This document shows, piece after piece, positions 8,014 through 16,855 of a stretch of DNA of 27,288 nucleotides. Within the stretch, counting starts at the first letter, position 1; the number at the start of each line of letters is the position of its first letter. Under the pieces are notes generated by a model. That model did no database searches. It worked only from the letters and a program-made list of their open reading frames with translations, and was not told where the DNA came from. This DNA comes from an uncultured Alphaproteobacteria bacterium. GTDB taxonomy: Bacteria; Pseudomonadota; Alphaproteobacteria; Puniceispirillales; Puniceispirillaceae. The position numbers and the translations under genes were made by a program. The stretch is from contig CAJWKB010000009.1 in NCBI GenBank assembly GCA_913042065.1, positions 1-27,288 of the forward strand. Reading direction: 5' to 3'.

Positions 8014-9408
8014 ATGTCTCAGGATTATATTGTAACCGACATCAGTCTTGCTGATTGGGGTCGTAAAGAACTTTCGATTGCCGAAACTGAAATGCCAGGT
8101 CTGATGGCTCTGCGTGATGAATTTGGCGCGCAGAAGCCGCTCCAGGGTGCCCGGGTTGCTGGTTGTCTGCATATGACTGTCCAGACAGCTGTTCTGATTG
8201 AAACGCTCGTTGCTCTTGGTGCTGACGTGCGCTGGTCATCATGCAATATTTATTCGACGCAGGATCAGGCTGCTGCCGCGATTGCCGCATCGGGCGTTCC
8301 GGTGTTCGCCAAAAAGGGCGAAACGCTGGCTGAATACTGGGAATATGTCGACCGGACGTTCGATTGGGCAGATGGTGGTTCGGCCAATATGATCCTCGAT
8401 GATGGTGGAGATGCCACCATGTATATTCTGCTTGGCGCCCGTGCCGAGGCGGGAGAGACCGTGCTTGCGAACCCAGCCAGCGAGGAAGAGGAATTTCTGA
8501 AAGCGCAGTTGGAAAGGCGTCTTGCTAGGAGTGATGGCTGGTTTACACGTCAGCGCGATGCCATTAAGGGCGTGTCCGAGGAGACAACAACTGGCGTGCT
8601 GCGTCTTTACCAGCTGGCAGAGGCAGGCGGCCTTCCGTTTCCTGCAATCAATGTGAACGACTCGGTTACCAAGTCGAAATTTGACAATCTCTACGGATGC
8701 CGGGAGTCACTTGTTGACGGTATCCGCCGTGCCACCGACGTGATGCTCGCTGGCAAGGTTGCCGTTGTTGCGGGTTATGGTGATGTTGGCAAGGGTTCTG
8801 CCGCCTCCCTGCGGCAGGGTGGCGCCCGGGTCATGGTCACCGAGGTTGATCCCATCTGCGCCCTTCAGGCTGCGATGGAAGGCTATGAAGTGGTTACCAT
8901 GGAACAGGCCGCGCCGAAGGCCGATATTTTCGTTACCGCCACAGGCAACCGTGATGTGATTACGATTGACCACATGCGGGACATGAAAGACCGAGCCATC
9001 GTTTGCAACATTGGTCACTTCGACAATGAAATTCAGGTTGCCGAGTTGAACAACATGAAATGGTCGGAGGTCAAGCCACAGGTTGACGAGGTTGAATTTC
9101 CAGATGGCAAGAAGATGATCCTTCTTGCCAAGGGGCGGCTGGTCAATCTGGGATGTGCCACTGGCCACCCGTCATTTGTCATGTCTGCCTCCTTCACCAA
9201 TCAGGTGTTGGCCCAGATGGAGCTCTGGAACGAGAGCGGCAAATACGAAAATCAGGTTTATACCCTGCCGCGGCATCTTGATGAGAAAGTCGCTGCCCTG
9301 CATCTGGCAAAAGTGGGGGCAGCACTCAGCGAGCTTCGCCCGGATCAGGCTGACTACATTGGTGTGAGCCAGCAGGGGCCATTCAAAAGCGAGCAATATC
9401 GTTACTAG
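8014..9408 (+). CDS. ahcY: Adenosylhomocysteinase (S-adenosyl-L-homocysteine hydrolase)
   Basis: This cytoplasmic, NAD-dependent enzyme reversibly splits S-adenosylhomocysteine into adenosine and homocysteine, relieving product inhibition of methyltransferases. The 464-aa protein begins [17 protein letters not shown]. It shows the substrate-binding [15 protein letters not shown] (H53), [14 protein letters not shown] (K220), the NAD-binding loop GYGDVGKG (254-261) and the conserved C-terminal KSEQYRY, whose lysine and tyrosine reach the neighbouring subunit's cofactor in this family. The length includes the internal insertion near residues 147-185 seen in many bacterial enzymes. The 80-bp leader shows no SAH riboswitch that I recognise. 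tsaE follows after only 6 bp, so the two are probably co-transcribed. Confidence 0.97.
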   Translation: MSQDYIVTDISLADWGRKELSIAETEMPGLMALRDEFGAQKPLQGARVAGCLHMTVQTAVLIETLVALGADVRWSSCNIYSTQDQAAAAIAASGVPVFAKKGETLAEYWEYVDRTFDWADGGSANMILDDGGDATMYILLGARAEAGETVLANPASEEEEFLKAQLERRLARSDGWFTRQRDAIKGVSEETTTGVLRLYQLAEAGGLPFPAINVNDSVTKSKFDNLYGCRESLVDGIRRATDVMLAGKVAVVAGYGDVGKGSAASLRQGGARVMVTEVDPICALQAAMEGYEVVTMEQAAPKADIFVTATGNRDVITIDHMRDMKDRAIVCNIGHFDNEIQVAELNNMKWSEVKPQVDEVEFPDGKKMILLAKGRLVNLGCATGHPSFVMSASFTNQVLAQMELWNESGKYENQVYTLPRHLDEKVAALHLAKVGAALSELRPDQADYIGVSQQGPFKSEQYRY

Positions 9409-9414
9409 GCTGCA

Positions 9415-9888
9415 ATGAAGATCGCCACGCTGACACTTACTGACCTGGCCGCCACGAAGCGGCTGGGTCTTTTTTTGGCCAAACAGCTAATGGTTGGTGA
9501 TGTGCTGGCCTTGCAAGGAGCGCTTGGTGCCGGCAAATCGGAACTGGCACGTGCCATCATTCAGCAGGTGTGTCCGGATGAGACCGACATTCCCAGCCCA
9601 ACTTTCACATTGGTTCAAGCCTATGAAAGTGATGACAATGGTTCCCTTTTGCATTTCGATCTGTATCGTCTTGCCGAACCTGGTGATGTGTTTGAACTTG
9701 GGATTGAGGACGCGTTTGTTGAGGCCGTCTGTCTGATTGAGTGGCCAGAAAGATTGGCAGGGTATCTGCCCGATCACGCGCTTACAATTGAGATTGACTA
9801 TGATCCGGGTACAAATGGTGACCGAGAAGTCACACTAAGTGGTGACGCAGCCTGGCAAAAACGGCTCAAGGGGATTTTGCCAGACTAA
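9415..9888 (+). CDS. tsaE: tRNA threonylcarbamoyladenosine biosynthesis ATPase TsaE
   Basis: TsaE is the ATPase of the TsaB-TsaD-TsaE complex that makes t6A at position 37 of ANN-decoding tRNAs. The 157-aa protein has Walker A GALGAGKS (35-42), the conserved SPTFTLVQAY (61-70), HFDLYRL (80-86) and the LIEWPERL segment near 107-114, all diagnostic of this family. It starts 6 bp after the ahcY stop. In many alphaproteobacteria genes for cell-wall sugar recycling (AmgK kinase and MurU nucleotidyltransferase) follow tsaE before addB. Here addB follows directly after 74 bp. Confidence 0.95.
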   Translation: MKIATLTLTDLAATKRLGLFLAKQLMVGDVLALQGALGAGKSELARAIIQQVCPDETDIPSPTFTLVQAYESDDNGSLLHFDLYRLAEPGDVFELGIEDAFVEAVCLIEWPERLAGYLPDHALTIEIDYDPGTNGDREVTLSGDAAWQKRLKGILPD

Positions 9889-9962
9889 ATGGCGGTGTCG
9901 CTGTCCAAATCTCGACGGGATTGATCTCGCCTTCACGTGGCTTTGCTTTTATAATACAGGTC

Positions 9963-12900
9963 ATGACCATCGGCCCTCCTTCCAAAAAACGAGCAGTTTT
10001 TACCATCCCGGCAGGAGTTTCGTTTGCCACTGCGCTTGTCCACGGCATCAATGTGCTGGTCGATGATGACCAGGCCGAGCTTGCGCGCGCGCTGATTCTC
10101 GTACCATCGCGCCGTGCCGCAAGGTCACTGCGGCTGGCCTTTCTTGAGGTTAATGGTGACAAGGCCATGCTCTTGCCACGGATGCTGCCCATCGGTGATG
10201 TCGATGAGGATGACCCTGCATTGCTTGATCCGATATTGCATGAGCCGGAATTTCTGGTGGCTGGGACAGATCTGTTTCCACCGGCAATCAATCCCCTGCG
10301 CCGCCAGATGCTGTTGGCGCGCCTGTTGGAGAACTTCCCACTGGGAGGACAGTTTCCGACTTTTGGGCAGGCCATGATGCTGGCGCAATCCCTTGCAGAC
10401 CTTCTGGATCAGGTTGATATGGTTGGTGCTGACCTGTCACAAATCCGTGACATTCTGCCCGAGCAATTTTCCCGGCATTGGCAGGATATCCTGAAACTGC
10501 TGAATATTCTGATTGACCGCTGGCCGGATATCCTCGCAGCAGAGGGGGTTATGGACCCGGTGGCGCGACGTGAAATGCTTGCCCGCGCCCGGCTCGAGGC
10601 ATGGCAGCAATCCCCGCCTGAGGGGATTGTCATCATTGCCGGTTCGACTGGTACCTTTGCTGCCACGCGGGAATTGATTGCCTGTGTCGCGGCGCTGCCA
10701 CGTGGCTACGTTATCTTACCCGGACTCGACAGGGGGGCCACGGCACATTGGCCAGAGATCGAGACTGATACTGGTCATCCACAGCACCAGCTGGCGCAGC
10801 TTATGTCATATATGGAAATGGCACCTGATCAGGTTCAGACATGGCCATTGCCAGCTGCCAGTGACCAGCTGTGCGCAGCCCGCGGTGAGGTCATGCGCGA
10901 GGTTTTTGCTCCGGCAGCGCTGACGACAAAATGGCGGCAATTACCTTTGGACTGTCCCGATATCAGCGCAGAATCCCTACAGGGCATGCAGGTGGTTGCC
11001 TGCAAGGATATGAACAGTGAAGCTAATTTGATTGCCCTTTGTCTGCGGGAAACACTCGAAACTCCAGGAAAGACAGCAGCGCTTGTAACACCTGACCGAG
11101 CTTTGGCTGAGGCGGTCATCGTCGCTCTGCGCCGCTGGAACATTCATGTCGATGATTCGGCTGGGACACCACTTTCACAATGTGGCGCTGGGGTCTTTCT
11201 ACAGCTTCTGGCCAACGCGGTGGCTGCGGATTTTGCACCTGTTCCACTTCTTTCACTTCTCAAACATCCGCTTGCTGCCGGTGGAATGGATCTTGCCGAT
11301 TTTCGATCTCTTCTGCGCTCCGTGGAGCTTGTGGCCCTGCGCGGGCATCGTCCAGCGCCGGGACTTGCTGGCCTGATTGAGCGCCTTGAGGAGAGGCCAG
11401 ATCTTGCGGCGTTCGTGCGTGACCACGTGTGCGCACCGTTGCAGGATTTAACGGATATCTGGAAAAACGGTGTACCGTCACTGGCCGGGCTGGCGTCAGC
11501 TCTTGCAACAGCTGGTGAGCGGCTGGCAGCCCGGGAAATGCTGGCGGACGGCACTTGTGATGCTGATGATGGCGCGCTTCATCTATGGCGGGATTTTGAT
11601 GGAGAGACGGCAGCGGAGGTCATGCGTGATCTGGCTGAACAGACAACGGACATTGGGATCAATCCAGCTGAATTTCCCCAGATTCTCAGCCAGCTATTTG
11701 CTGAAAAGCCGGTCAGGCGCCGGTGGCCCCTTCATCCCCGCCTTGCTGTGCTAGGTCCGGTGGAAGCTCGTATGCAAAGCGCAGACCGTCTCATCCTTGG
11801 TGGTTTCAACGAGGGCAACTGGCCGCCAAAACCAGAAGCGGATCCCTGGATGAATGCTGAAATGCGCCGGTCTATTGATCTGCCTGCGCGCAATTGGCGG
11901 ACGGGTCTGAGTGCGCATGATGTTTTCATGGCGATCTGCGCACCGGAAGTCATTGTCACCCGCTCCCTGCGTCAGGCTGGAACAGCAACAACACCGAGCC
12001 GATGGCTACAGCGCCTTGACGCTGTTCTGACATCGCTTGGGATGAACTCCGCGCTTGATCGGGGACATGCGTCATTATCCTGGCTTGCACAGTTGACACC
12101 AACGCCTGAGGTCAGGCCTGTTGGCAGACCCGGTCCTGCGCCACCTCTGGCAGCCCGACCACGCAAATTTTCTGCAACCGAGGTGGATAGCTGGATTGCC
12201 GACCCCTACAGCATCTACGCCAGGAAGATACTGAAGTTGCGGCAGCTGGATGACCTTGACCGCCCGCCTGATGCCGCACTCCGTGGCAATCTGGTTCATG
12301 ATGCGCTTGCGATTTTCATTGACCGGTATCCGTCAGGCTTGCTGCCGGATACGGCACTGGCTGAGTTGGAAGCCATTGGCAAGGATGTCTTTACACCGCA
12401 ATGGCAAAATCCCGGTGTGCAGTTTTTCTGGTGGCCACGCTTCATGGCGGTTGCTGCGTGGTTTGTTTCGCAGGAACAGTTGCGCCGACAGAAAATCAGG
12501 CAAAGTTACGCCGAAGTCAAGGGTGAGATAGCCATTGATGGCCCGGAGGGGCCGGTAACATTCACGGCGCGCGCCGACCGTCTCGACCTGGATGAAACAG
12601 GGGCTTGGCATGTTATCGACTATAAAACCGGAAGTGCGCCATCGGCTGCCAAGGTTGCGGCGGGCCGCCGGACACAATTGCTGATCGAAGCGCTGATCGC
12701 TGCAGAGGGGGGCTTTGAGTCGCTTTCTGCCGGTGAGGTTGGGGCGATGGAATATTGGCAATTGTCTGGTGCCCGCGGTAAGATTGCGGTCCCCACAGAT
12801 GTTCTGCCAAAGGAGTGGCAACCGGCCGACACCCGCTCCCACCTTGCTGATCTGGTCAGACTCTTTGATGATCCGAACACCCCCTATCCGAGTGAGCCTG

Positions 12901-12983
12901 ACATCAGCCAGCGTCCCGCCTTCTCACCCTACCGCCACCTTGCCCGCGTTGCGGAGTGGCAAGCGGAGGATGGTGATGAATGA
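9963..12983 (+). CDS. addB: Double-strand break repair protein AddB (alphaproteobacterial type)
   Basis: AddB is the nuclease/scanning subunit of the AddAB helicase-nuclease, which resects double-strand breaks and loads RecA. From ATG 9963 it is 1006 aa. The N-terminal helicase-like part lacks a visible Walker A, as usual for the alphaproteobacterial type. The C-terminal RecB-type nuclease has H779 in GNLVHDALAIF, D872 in RADRLD, D886 and K888 in IDYKTG and Q905 in RRTQLLIEAL, so it should be active. I see no cysteine set for the iron-sulfur staple found in Bacillus AddB. The frame extends to a TTG at 9921, but MTIGPPSKKRAVFTIPAG from 9963 looks more like the family start. CAGG lies only two bases before this ATG. 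Its end overlaps addA by 8 bp. Confidence 0.93.
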   Translation: MTIGPPSKKRAVFTIPAGVSFATALVHGINVLVDDDQAELARALILVPSRRAARSLRLAFLEVNGDKAMLLPRMLPIGDVDEDDPALLDPILHEPEFLVAGTDLFPPAINPLRRQMLLARLLENFPLGGQFPTFGQAMMLAQSLADLLDQVDMVGADLSQIRDILPEQFSRHWQDILKLLNILIDRWPDILAAEGVMDPVARREMLARARLEAWQQSPPEGIVIIAGSTGTFAATRELIACVAALPRGYVILPGLDRGATAHWPEIETDTGHPQHQLAQLMSYMEMAPDQVQTWPLPAASDQLCAARGEVMREVFAPAALTTKWRQLPLDCPDISAESLQGMQVVACKDMNSEANLIALCLRETLETPGKTAALVTPDRALAEAVIVALRRWNIHVDDSAGTPLSQCGAGVFLQLLANAVAADFAPVPLLSLLKHPLAAGGMDLADFRSLLRSVELVALRGHRPAPGLAGLIERLEERPDLAAFVRDHVCAPLQDLTDIWKNGVPSLAGLASALATAGERLAAREMLADGTCDADDGALHLWRDFDGETAAEVMRDLAEQTTDIGINPAEFPQILSQLFAEKPVRRRWPLHPRLAVLGPVEARMQSADRLILGGFNEGNWPPKPEADPWMNAEMRRSIDLPARNWRTGLSAHDVFMAICAPEVIVTRSLRQAGTATTPSRWLQRLDAVLTSLGMNSALDRGHASLSWLAQLTPTPEVRPVGRPGPAPPLAARPRKFSATEVDSWIADPYSIYARKILKLRQLDDLDRPPDAALRGNLVHDALAIFIDRYPSGLLPDTALAELEAIGKDVFTPQWQNPGVQFFWWPRFMAVAAWFVSQEQLRRQKIRQSYAEVKGEIAIDGPEGPVTFTARADRLDLDETGAWHVIDYKTGSAPSAAKVAAGRRTQLLIEALIAAEGGFESLSAGEVGAMEYWQLSGARGKIAVPTDVLPKEWQPADTRSHLADLVRLFDDPNTPYPSEPDISQRPAFSPYRHLARVAEWQAEDGDE

Positions 12984-15900
12984 AATTGTAAGGAAAGCAA
13001 GTGATGCTCAGGCTTTCGCCTCGGATCCGGAGGCATCGGCTTTCGTGTCGGCAAATGCTGGAACCGGCAAAACCAAATTATTGACTGACAGGGTGTTGCG
13101 CCTGCTTCTGGAAGGCGCTGTGGCTGACGGCATTCTATGTGTGACCTACACGCGTGCGGCGGCGGCCGAAATGCGGAACCGGATTGCCAGTAGGCTCGCA
13201 CAATGGGCCATTATCCCGACAGTTGATCTTCGCAGCGATCTTGCTGGCATGGGATTGTCATCTCCGTCGCAGGAGGTGATTGCCAGAACTCGCCGTCTCT
13301 TTGCCGAGATTCTCGATAATGATCACGGGCCACGCGTTGAGACCATGCATTCCTTCTGCCAATCCATTCTTGGCCGCTTCCCGATCGAGGCCGGCATCGC
13401 CCCAGGGACAGGTCTTGCTGATGACGCAGAACAGGACACGCTCCGGGCAGCGGCGCGTGCCAATGTCATGCGGTCACAGGATAGCGCCATGACCTATGCC
13501 GTCACGCTGCTTGCCGAGCAGATCAATGAGGATCAATTGCAGACGGTGCTTGCCAATTTTGTGCAGCGTGAGACACGGCTTGGCGAGGCAGATCTGGGGG
13601 AACGTCTTACCGTGCATTTCCGTGATGGGCTGGGTCTTGGTGATGCTGATCATGCTGGTGGAATGATCCGCAAGGCCATTGCCAGCATTGATGACGAAGC
13701 GCTCATTGCCACCGCCACCGCGCTGCAGGCTTCAGGGGTTGCCAACCATCAGAAGCGGGCGGCAAAAATGCATGGCTGGCTTGCCAATGATGGCGCAGGC
13801 CGTTGTGAAAAAATTGATCTGCTTGTTGAGGCGCTCTTTACCAAGGGCAAACCCCAAAGCCGCCTTGCAAACAAGAATATTCGCGATGCCTTTCCCCGTT
13901 GTGAGGAGGTGCAGTGCGAAATCCAGGAGATTTTGCTGCCTTGCATGGTTTCACGTGCTGCACAGCGCTGCCGCGAGCTCACCATGGCACTCTATCATTT
14001 TGGCATGGCCTTTCAGCGCGAGTATGCGGCGTTGAAACGGGCGCGGGGGTTGCTGGATTATGATGATCTGATCACCATCACCAATAATTTGATGGATCAT
14101 AGCTCGGCGGCGCAGTGGGTTGCCTGGAAGTTGGATAATGGCATCAGGCATCTATTGATAGATGAGGCGCAGGATACCAGCCCGTCACAATGGAAATTGC
14201 TGCGCCAGCTCAGTCTCGAATTTTTTGACGACCAGCCTGATGCCGCTTCGGGTGAGCTGGACCGCACCTTGTTTGCAGTGGGTGATTTCAAGCAATCCAT
14301 TTATTCCTTCCAAGGAGCTGATCCACGTGTGATGAGTGCGAGCCGTGCCGAGTTTGCCAGGCGGGCCGGGCAGCGGGAGCGGATTTTCAGGGAGGTGTCA
14401 CTGTCCGTTTCCTTCCGTTCAAGTGTGCCGGTGCTAAAGCTGGTCAATGCCGCAATCAATGGACTTGACGGCATTGAGGATTTTGCGCCGCATGAGGTGA
14501 CTGACGACCGCCGGGGCGGGTTTGTTGAATTGCTTCCCTATGTCGAGTCAGATGATGCCACACCGGCAACAGGCCCCTTTGTTCCATCTGAAATTGTTAC
14601 GGCGACTGGTGCCAGTGCCAAATCTGCAAACCAGATTGCCGCTTTGATCAAGGGCTGGATCGGCAACCGTAAGCTGTCTGATAATAGACTCATGGCGGCA
14701 CGTGACATCATGATTCTGCTGCGCAAACGTGGAAGCTATTTCGAGCAGCTTCTGGCAGCATTGCGTCGGGCAGGGGTTCCAGTCGCTGGGGCCGACAGAA
14801 TGCGGCTCGAGAACCAGATAGAAATTCAGGACTTGCTGGCACTTGGTGATGCCATAACGTTGCCGGAAAATGACCTGCAACTGGCCTCGGTACTGAAATC
14901 TCCGTTGTTTGGCATGGATGAGGAACTACTGTTCGGTCTAGCCCATGACCGTGGCGGAAAATCACTCCATTCAGCGCTGATGCATCATGCTGGTTCTGAC
15001 AGCAAGATGGGTCAGATTGCAGACCGGTATGAACTGCTGCGCAACGCTGCCGATCAGATGTCTGTCTTTGCGTTTTTCAGTCATGTTCTCAACGATGGTG
15101 GGCGCGCGGCCTTCAGGGAAAGGCTTGGCGCGTCAGTTGATGAGGCGCTTGATCACTTTTTGGCACTGGCACAGACTTTTGGTCACGCTGGTGGCGCATC
15201 GTTGACTGAATTCCTGATGTCTGTCCGGGCGACCGGCGGTGAGATAAAACGCGACCTGGACAATGAGAAAATTGATGCGGTTCGTGTCATGACGATCCAT
15301 GGTGCGAAGGGTTTGGAGGCACCGGTTGTTGTATTGCCCGATATGCTGCGGGCAACCACGCCAAGCGATCCTCTGTTTCGCGATGCTGAGACGGGTTTCG
15401 TTTATTGGTCTCCCGGCAGTGCGTTTTGTCCTGATTTTGTCAACGCAGCACGTGACTTGGCAAAACGTCATAGCGATCAGGAGGACAAGCGTCTTCTCTA
15501 TGTTGCGCTGACGCGCGCGCGCGAGGGTTTGGTGATTGCAGGCTGGTCAAAACCGCGGGCGCGCACCCTTGAGAAAAGTGACTATGAAATTCTTCGTACC
15601 TGCCTGCAAAGCATCGAGGGTGTGAATGAGGAAAGTGATGGGACACTCGCGCTGCGGCATCGGGGTAGCGGTGAGGCGCAAGCGGCGGCGCAGGATCTGC
15701 CGCCCCGGACGACCGGGCAGGCTGATGCACCTGAATGGCTTTTTTCAGCAGCGCCAGTCGAGCCGAAAATGCCCCGACCGGTGCGGCCATCCGAACCCGC
15801 CTTCGATCAGCTGGCTCCCCGTCCCGCAGCTGTATCGCTGTCTTCTGGAGCGGCTCTGGCGAGGGGTCGATTGGCACATCGTCTTTTTGAAATTCTGCCA

Positions 15901-16350
15901 GCCCTAGATGAGCGGGTGCGCGATCACGCCGCTGACAAAATTATCAGATCACAGAGGGATATGAGTGAGAAGGACGCGGCGCGGGTTTTTCAGGAGGTGA
16001 AGATGGTTCTTGGCCAACCAGCGTTAGGTCGTCTGTTTGCACCTGATGCACTGGCTGAAATTCCGGTGAATGGTGTTGTCTCAGGCGTCGGTGTTGCGGG
16101 GCAGATTGACAGGCTGCATATAGATGCGACATCGGTTCTGTTCGCAGATTTCAAAACTGGCCAACGACCATCCGGTCCACCGCCAGTGACCTATCAACGG
16201 CAGATGGCGCTATACGGGGCGCTTTTGCAGCAAATTTACCCAGCTCACCGGATCGAAGGATGGCTTATATGGACCGAGGATGCCAGCACCCAGGAAGTTA
16301 CCCGGGAAATGTGTGCCGCTGCACTGGCTGGGTTTGGTGATTTTTCGTGA
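12976..16350 (+). CDS. addA: Double-strand break repair helicase AddA
   Basis: AddA is the 3'-5' motor subunit with a second nuclease domain. From ATG 12976 it is 1124 aa. It has Walker A AGTGKT (28-33), motif Ia-type VTYTRAAAAEM, Walker B DEAQDTSP from residue 396, motif III FAVGDFKQSIYSFQGADP, motif V VMTIHGAKGLEAPVV and motif VI LLYVALTRARE. The C-terminal nuclease has H968, D1045 in GQIDRL, D1058/K1060 in DFKTG and Q1076 in YQRQMALY. All motifs look intact. I chose 12976 because GCGGAGG (12964-12969 region) lies six bases ahead; the earlier ATG at 12970 would touch it, and more upstream frame overlaps addB. Overlap with addB implies translational coupling in a two-subunit complex. Confidence 0.95.
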   Translation: MNEIVRKASDAQAFASDPEASAFVSANAGTGKTKLLTDRVLRLLLEGAVADGILCVTYTRAAAAEMRNRIASRLAQWAIIPTVDLRSDLAGMGLSSPSQEVIARTRRLFAEILDNDHGPRVETMHSFCQSILGRFPIEAGIAPGTGLADDAEQDTLRAAARANVMRSQDSAMTYAVTLLAEQINEDQLQTVLANFVQRETRLGEADLGERLTVHFRDGLGLGDADHAGGMIRKAIASIDDEALIATATALQASGVANHQKRAAKMHGWLANDGAGRCEKIDLLVEALFTKGKPQSRLANKNIRDAFPRCEEVQCEIQEILLPCMVSRAAQRCRELTMALYHFGMAFQREYAALKRARGLLDYDDLITITNNLMDHSSAAQWVAWKLDNGIRHLLIDEAQDTSPSQWKLLRQLSLEFFDDQPDAASGELDRTLFAVGDFKQSIYSFQGADPRVMSASRAEFARRAGQRERIFREVSLSVSFRSSVPVLKLVNAAINGLDGIEDFAPHEVTDDRRGGFVELLPYVESDDATPATGPFVPSEIVTATGASAKSANQIAALIKGWIGNRKLSDNRLMAARDIMILLRKRGSYFEQLLAALRRAGVPVAGADRMRLENQIEIQDLLALGDAITLPENDLQLASVLKSPLFGMDEELLFGLAHDRGGKSLHSALMHHAGSDSKMGQIADRYELLRNAADQMSVFAFFSHVLNDGGRAAFRERLGASVDEALDHFLALAQTFGHAGGASLTEFLMSVRATGGEIKRDLDNEKIDAVRVMTIHGAKGLEAPVVVLPDMLRATTPSDPLFRDAETGFVYWSPGSAFCPDFVNAARDLAKRHSDQEDKRLLYVALTRAREGLVIAGWSKPRARTLEKSDYEILRTCLQSIEGVNEESDGTLALRHRGSGEAQAAAQDLPPRTTGQADAPEWLFSAAPVEPKMPRPVRPSEPAFDQLAPRPAAVSLSSGAALARGRLAHRLFEILPALDERVRDHAADKIIRSQRDMSEKDAARVFQEVKMVLGQPALGRLFAPDALAEIPVNGVVSGVGVAGQIDRLHIDATSVLFADFKTGQRPSGPPPVTYQRQMALYGALLQQIYPAHRIEGWLIWTEDASTQEVTREMCAAALAGFGDFS

Positions 16351-16379
16351 AAACTACCTATATGTTAGGTCATGTGGCC

Positions 16380-16420
16380 TTGCCTAAACGGCAATGATGC
16401 AGCAGGATGACCTCCTGCTG
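16380..16420 (+). other. Two small hairpins in the addA-trxA spacer
   Basis: TTGCC/GGCAA (16380-16384 with 16390-16394) forms a 5-bp stem with a 5-nt loop. CAGCAGGA/TCCTGCTG (16400-16407 with 16413-16420) forms an 8-bp stem with a 5-nt loop. No T-run follows the second, so it is not an intrinsic terminator. In an addA-trxA read-through transcript these could mark an RNA processing or stability site; they may also be part of the trxA leader. The 111-bp spacer holds no other gene. Confidence 0.4.
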
Positions 16421-16461
16421 GCGTGAGCCACTCGAGACATCTGTAAGGGGATTTTAAGTCT

Positions 16462-16785
16462 ATGGCTACAACAAAGACGACAGATAGTGAATTTTCAGCG
16501 CATGTGTTGCAATCAGACACGCCGGTTCTGGTCGATTTCTGGGCAGAATGGTGTGGCCCCTGCAAGGCCATCGGCCCTGCTCTTGAAGAAATTTCCGAAG
16601 CCAGGGGTGATGCCATTTCAATCGTCAAACTGAACATTGACGAAAACCCAATGACGCCACAGCAATATAATGTGCGCGGCATCCCGACGCTGCTTATCTT
16701 CAAGGGTGGCGAGGTAATTGCCGAGAAGGTTGGTGCACTGCCCAAATCCCAACTTGAAAGCTGGATCAATCAGTCAATTGCCTGA
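16462..16785 (+). CDS. trxA: Thioredoxin
   Basis: This is a cytoplasmic thiol-disulfide oxidoreductase that keeps proteins reduced and supplies electrons to reductases such as ribonucleotide reductase. At 107 aa it has classical length. The active site is WCGPC with C31 and C34, preceded by the buried aspartate in VDFWAEW, and the cis-proline loop reads RGIPTLLIF. AAGGGGA stands upstream of ATG 16462. Placement after addAB is a conserved alphaproteobacterial arrangement. It is convergent with folC, with a hairpin terminator between them. Confidence 0.97.
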   Translation: MATTKTTDSEFSAHVLQSDTPVLVDFWAEWCGPCKAIGPALEEISEARGDAISIVKLNIDENPMTPQQYNVRGIPTLLIFKGGEVIAEKVGALPKSQLESWINQSIA

Positions 16786-16820
16786 TCATGGGGCTCATCC
16801 CGATGTGCTGATGAATAAGT

Positions 16821-16855
16821 AACGCCGCCATTTTCAGACTGGCGGCGTTTTGTTT
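16821..16855 (+). terminator. Intrinsic terminator between convergent trxA and folC
   Basis: AACGCCGCCA (16821-16830) and TGGCGGCGTT (16840-16849) form a perfect 10-bp GC-rich stem with a 9-nt loop, followed on the plus strand by TTTTGTTTG. It ends the trxA transcript. The stop codon of folC (minus strand, 16836-16834) sits in the loop, so the same stem can also act at the end of the opposing operon, although the T-run on that side is poor. Confidence 0.82.

Noticed and set aside
8707..9168. 153-codon minus-strand open frame inside ahcY
   Set aside because: It overlaps the NAD-binding domain of AhcY and its composition is that of a shadow frame.
12715..12975. Upstream extension of the addA frame by 87 codons
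   Set aside because: It overlaps the addB nuclease domain and lacks family similarity; GCGGAGG supports the ATG at 12976.
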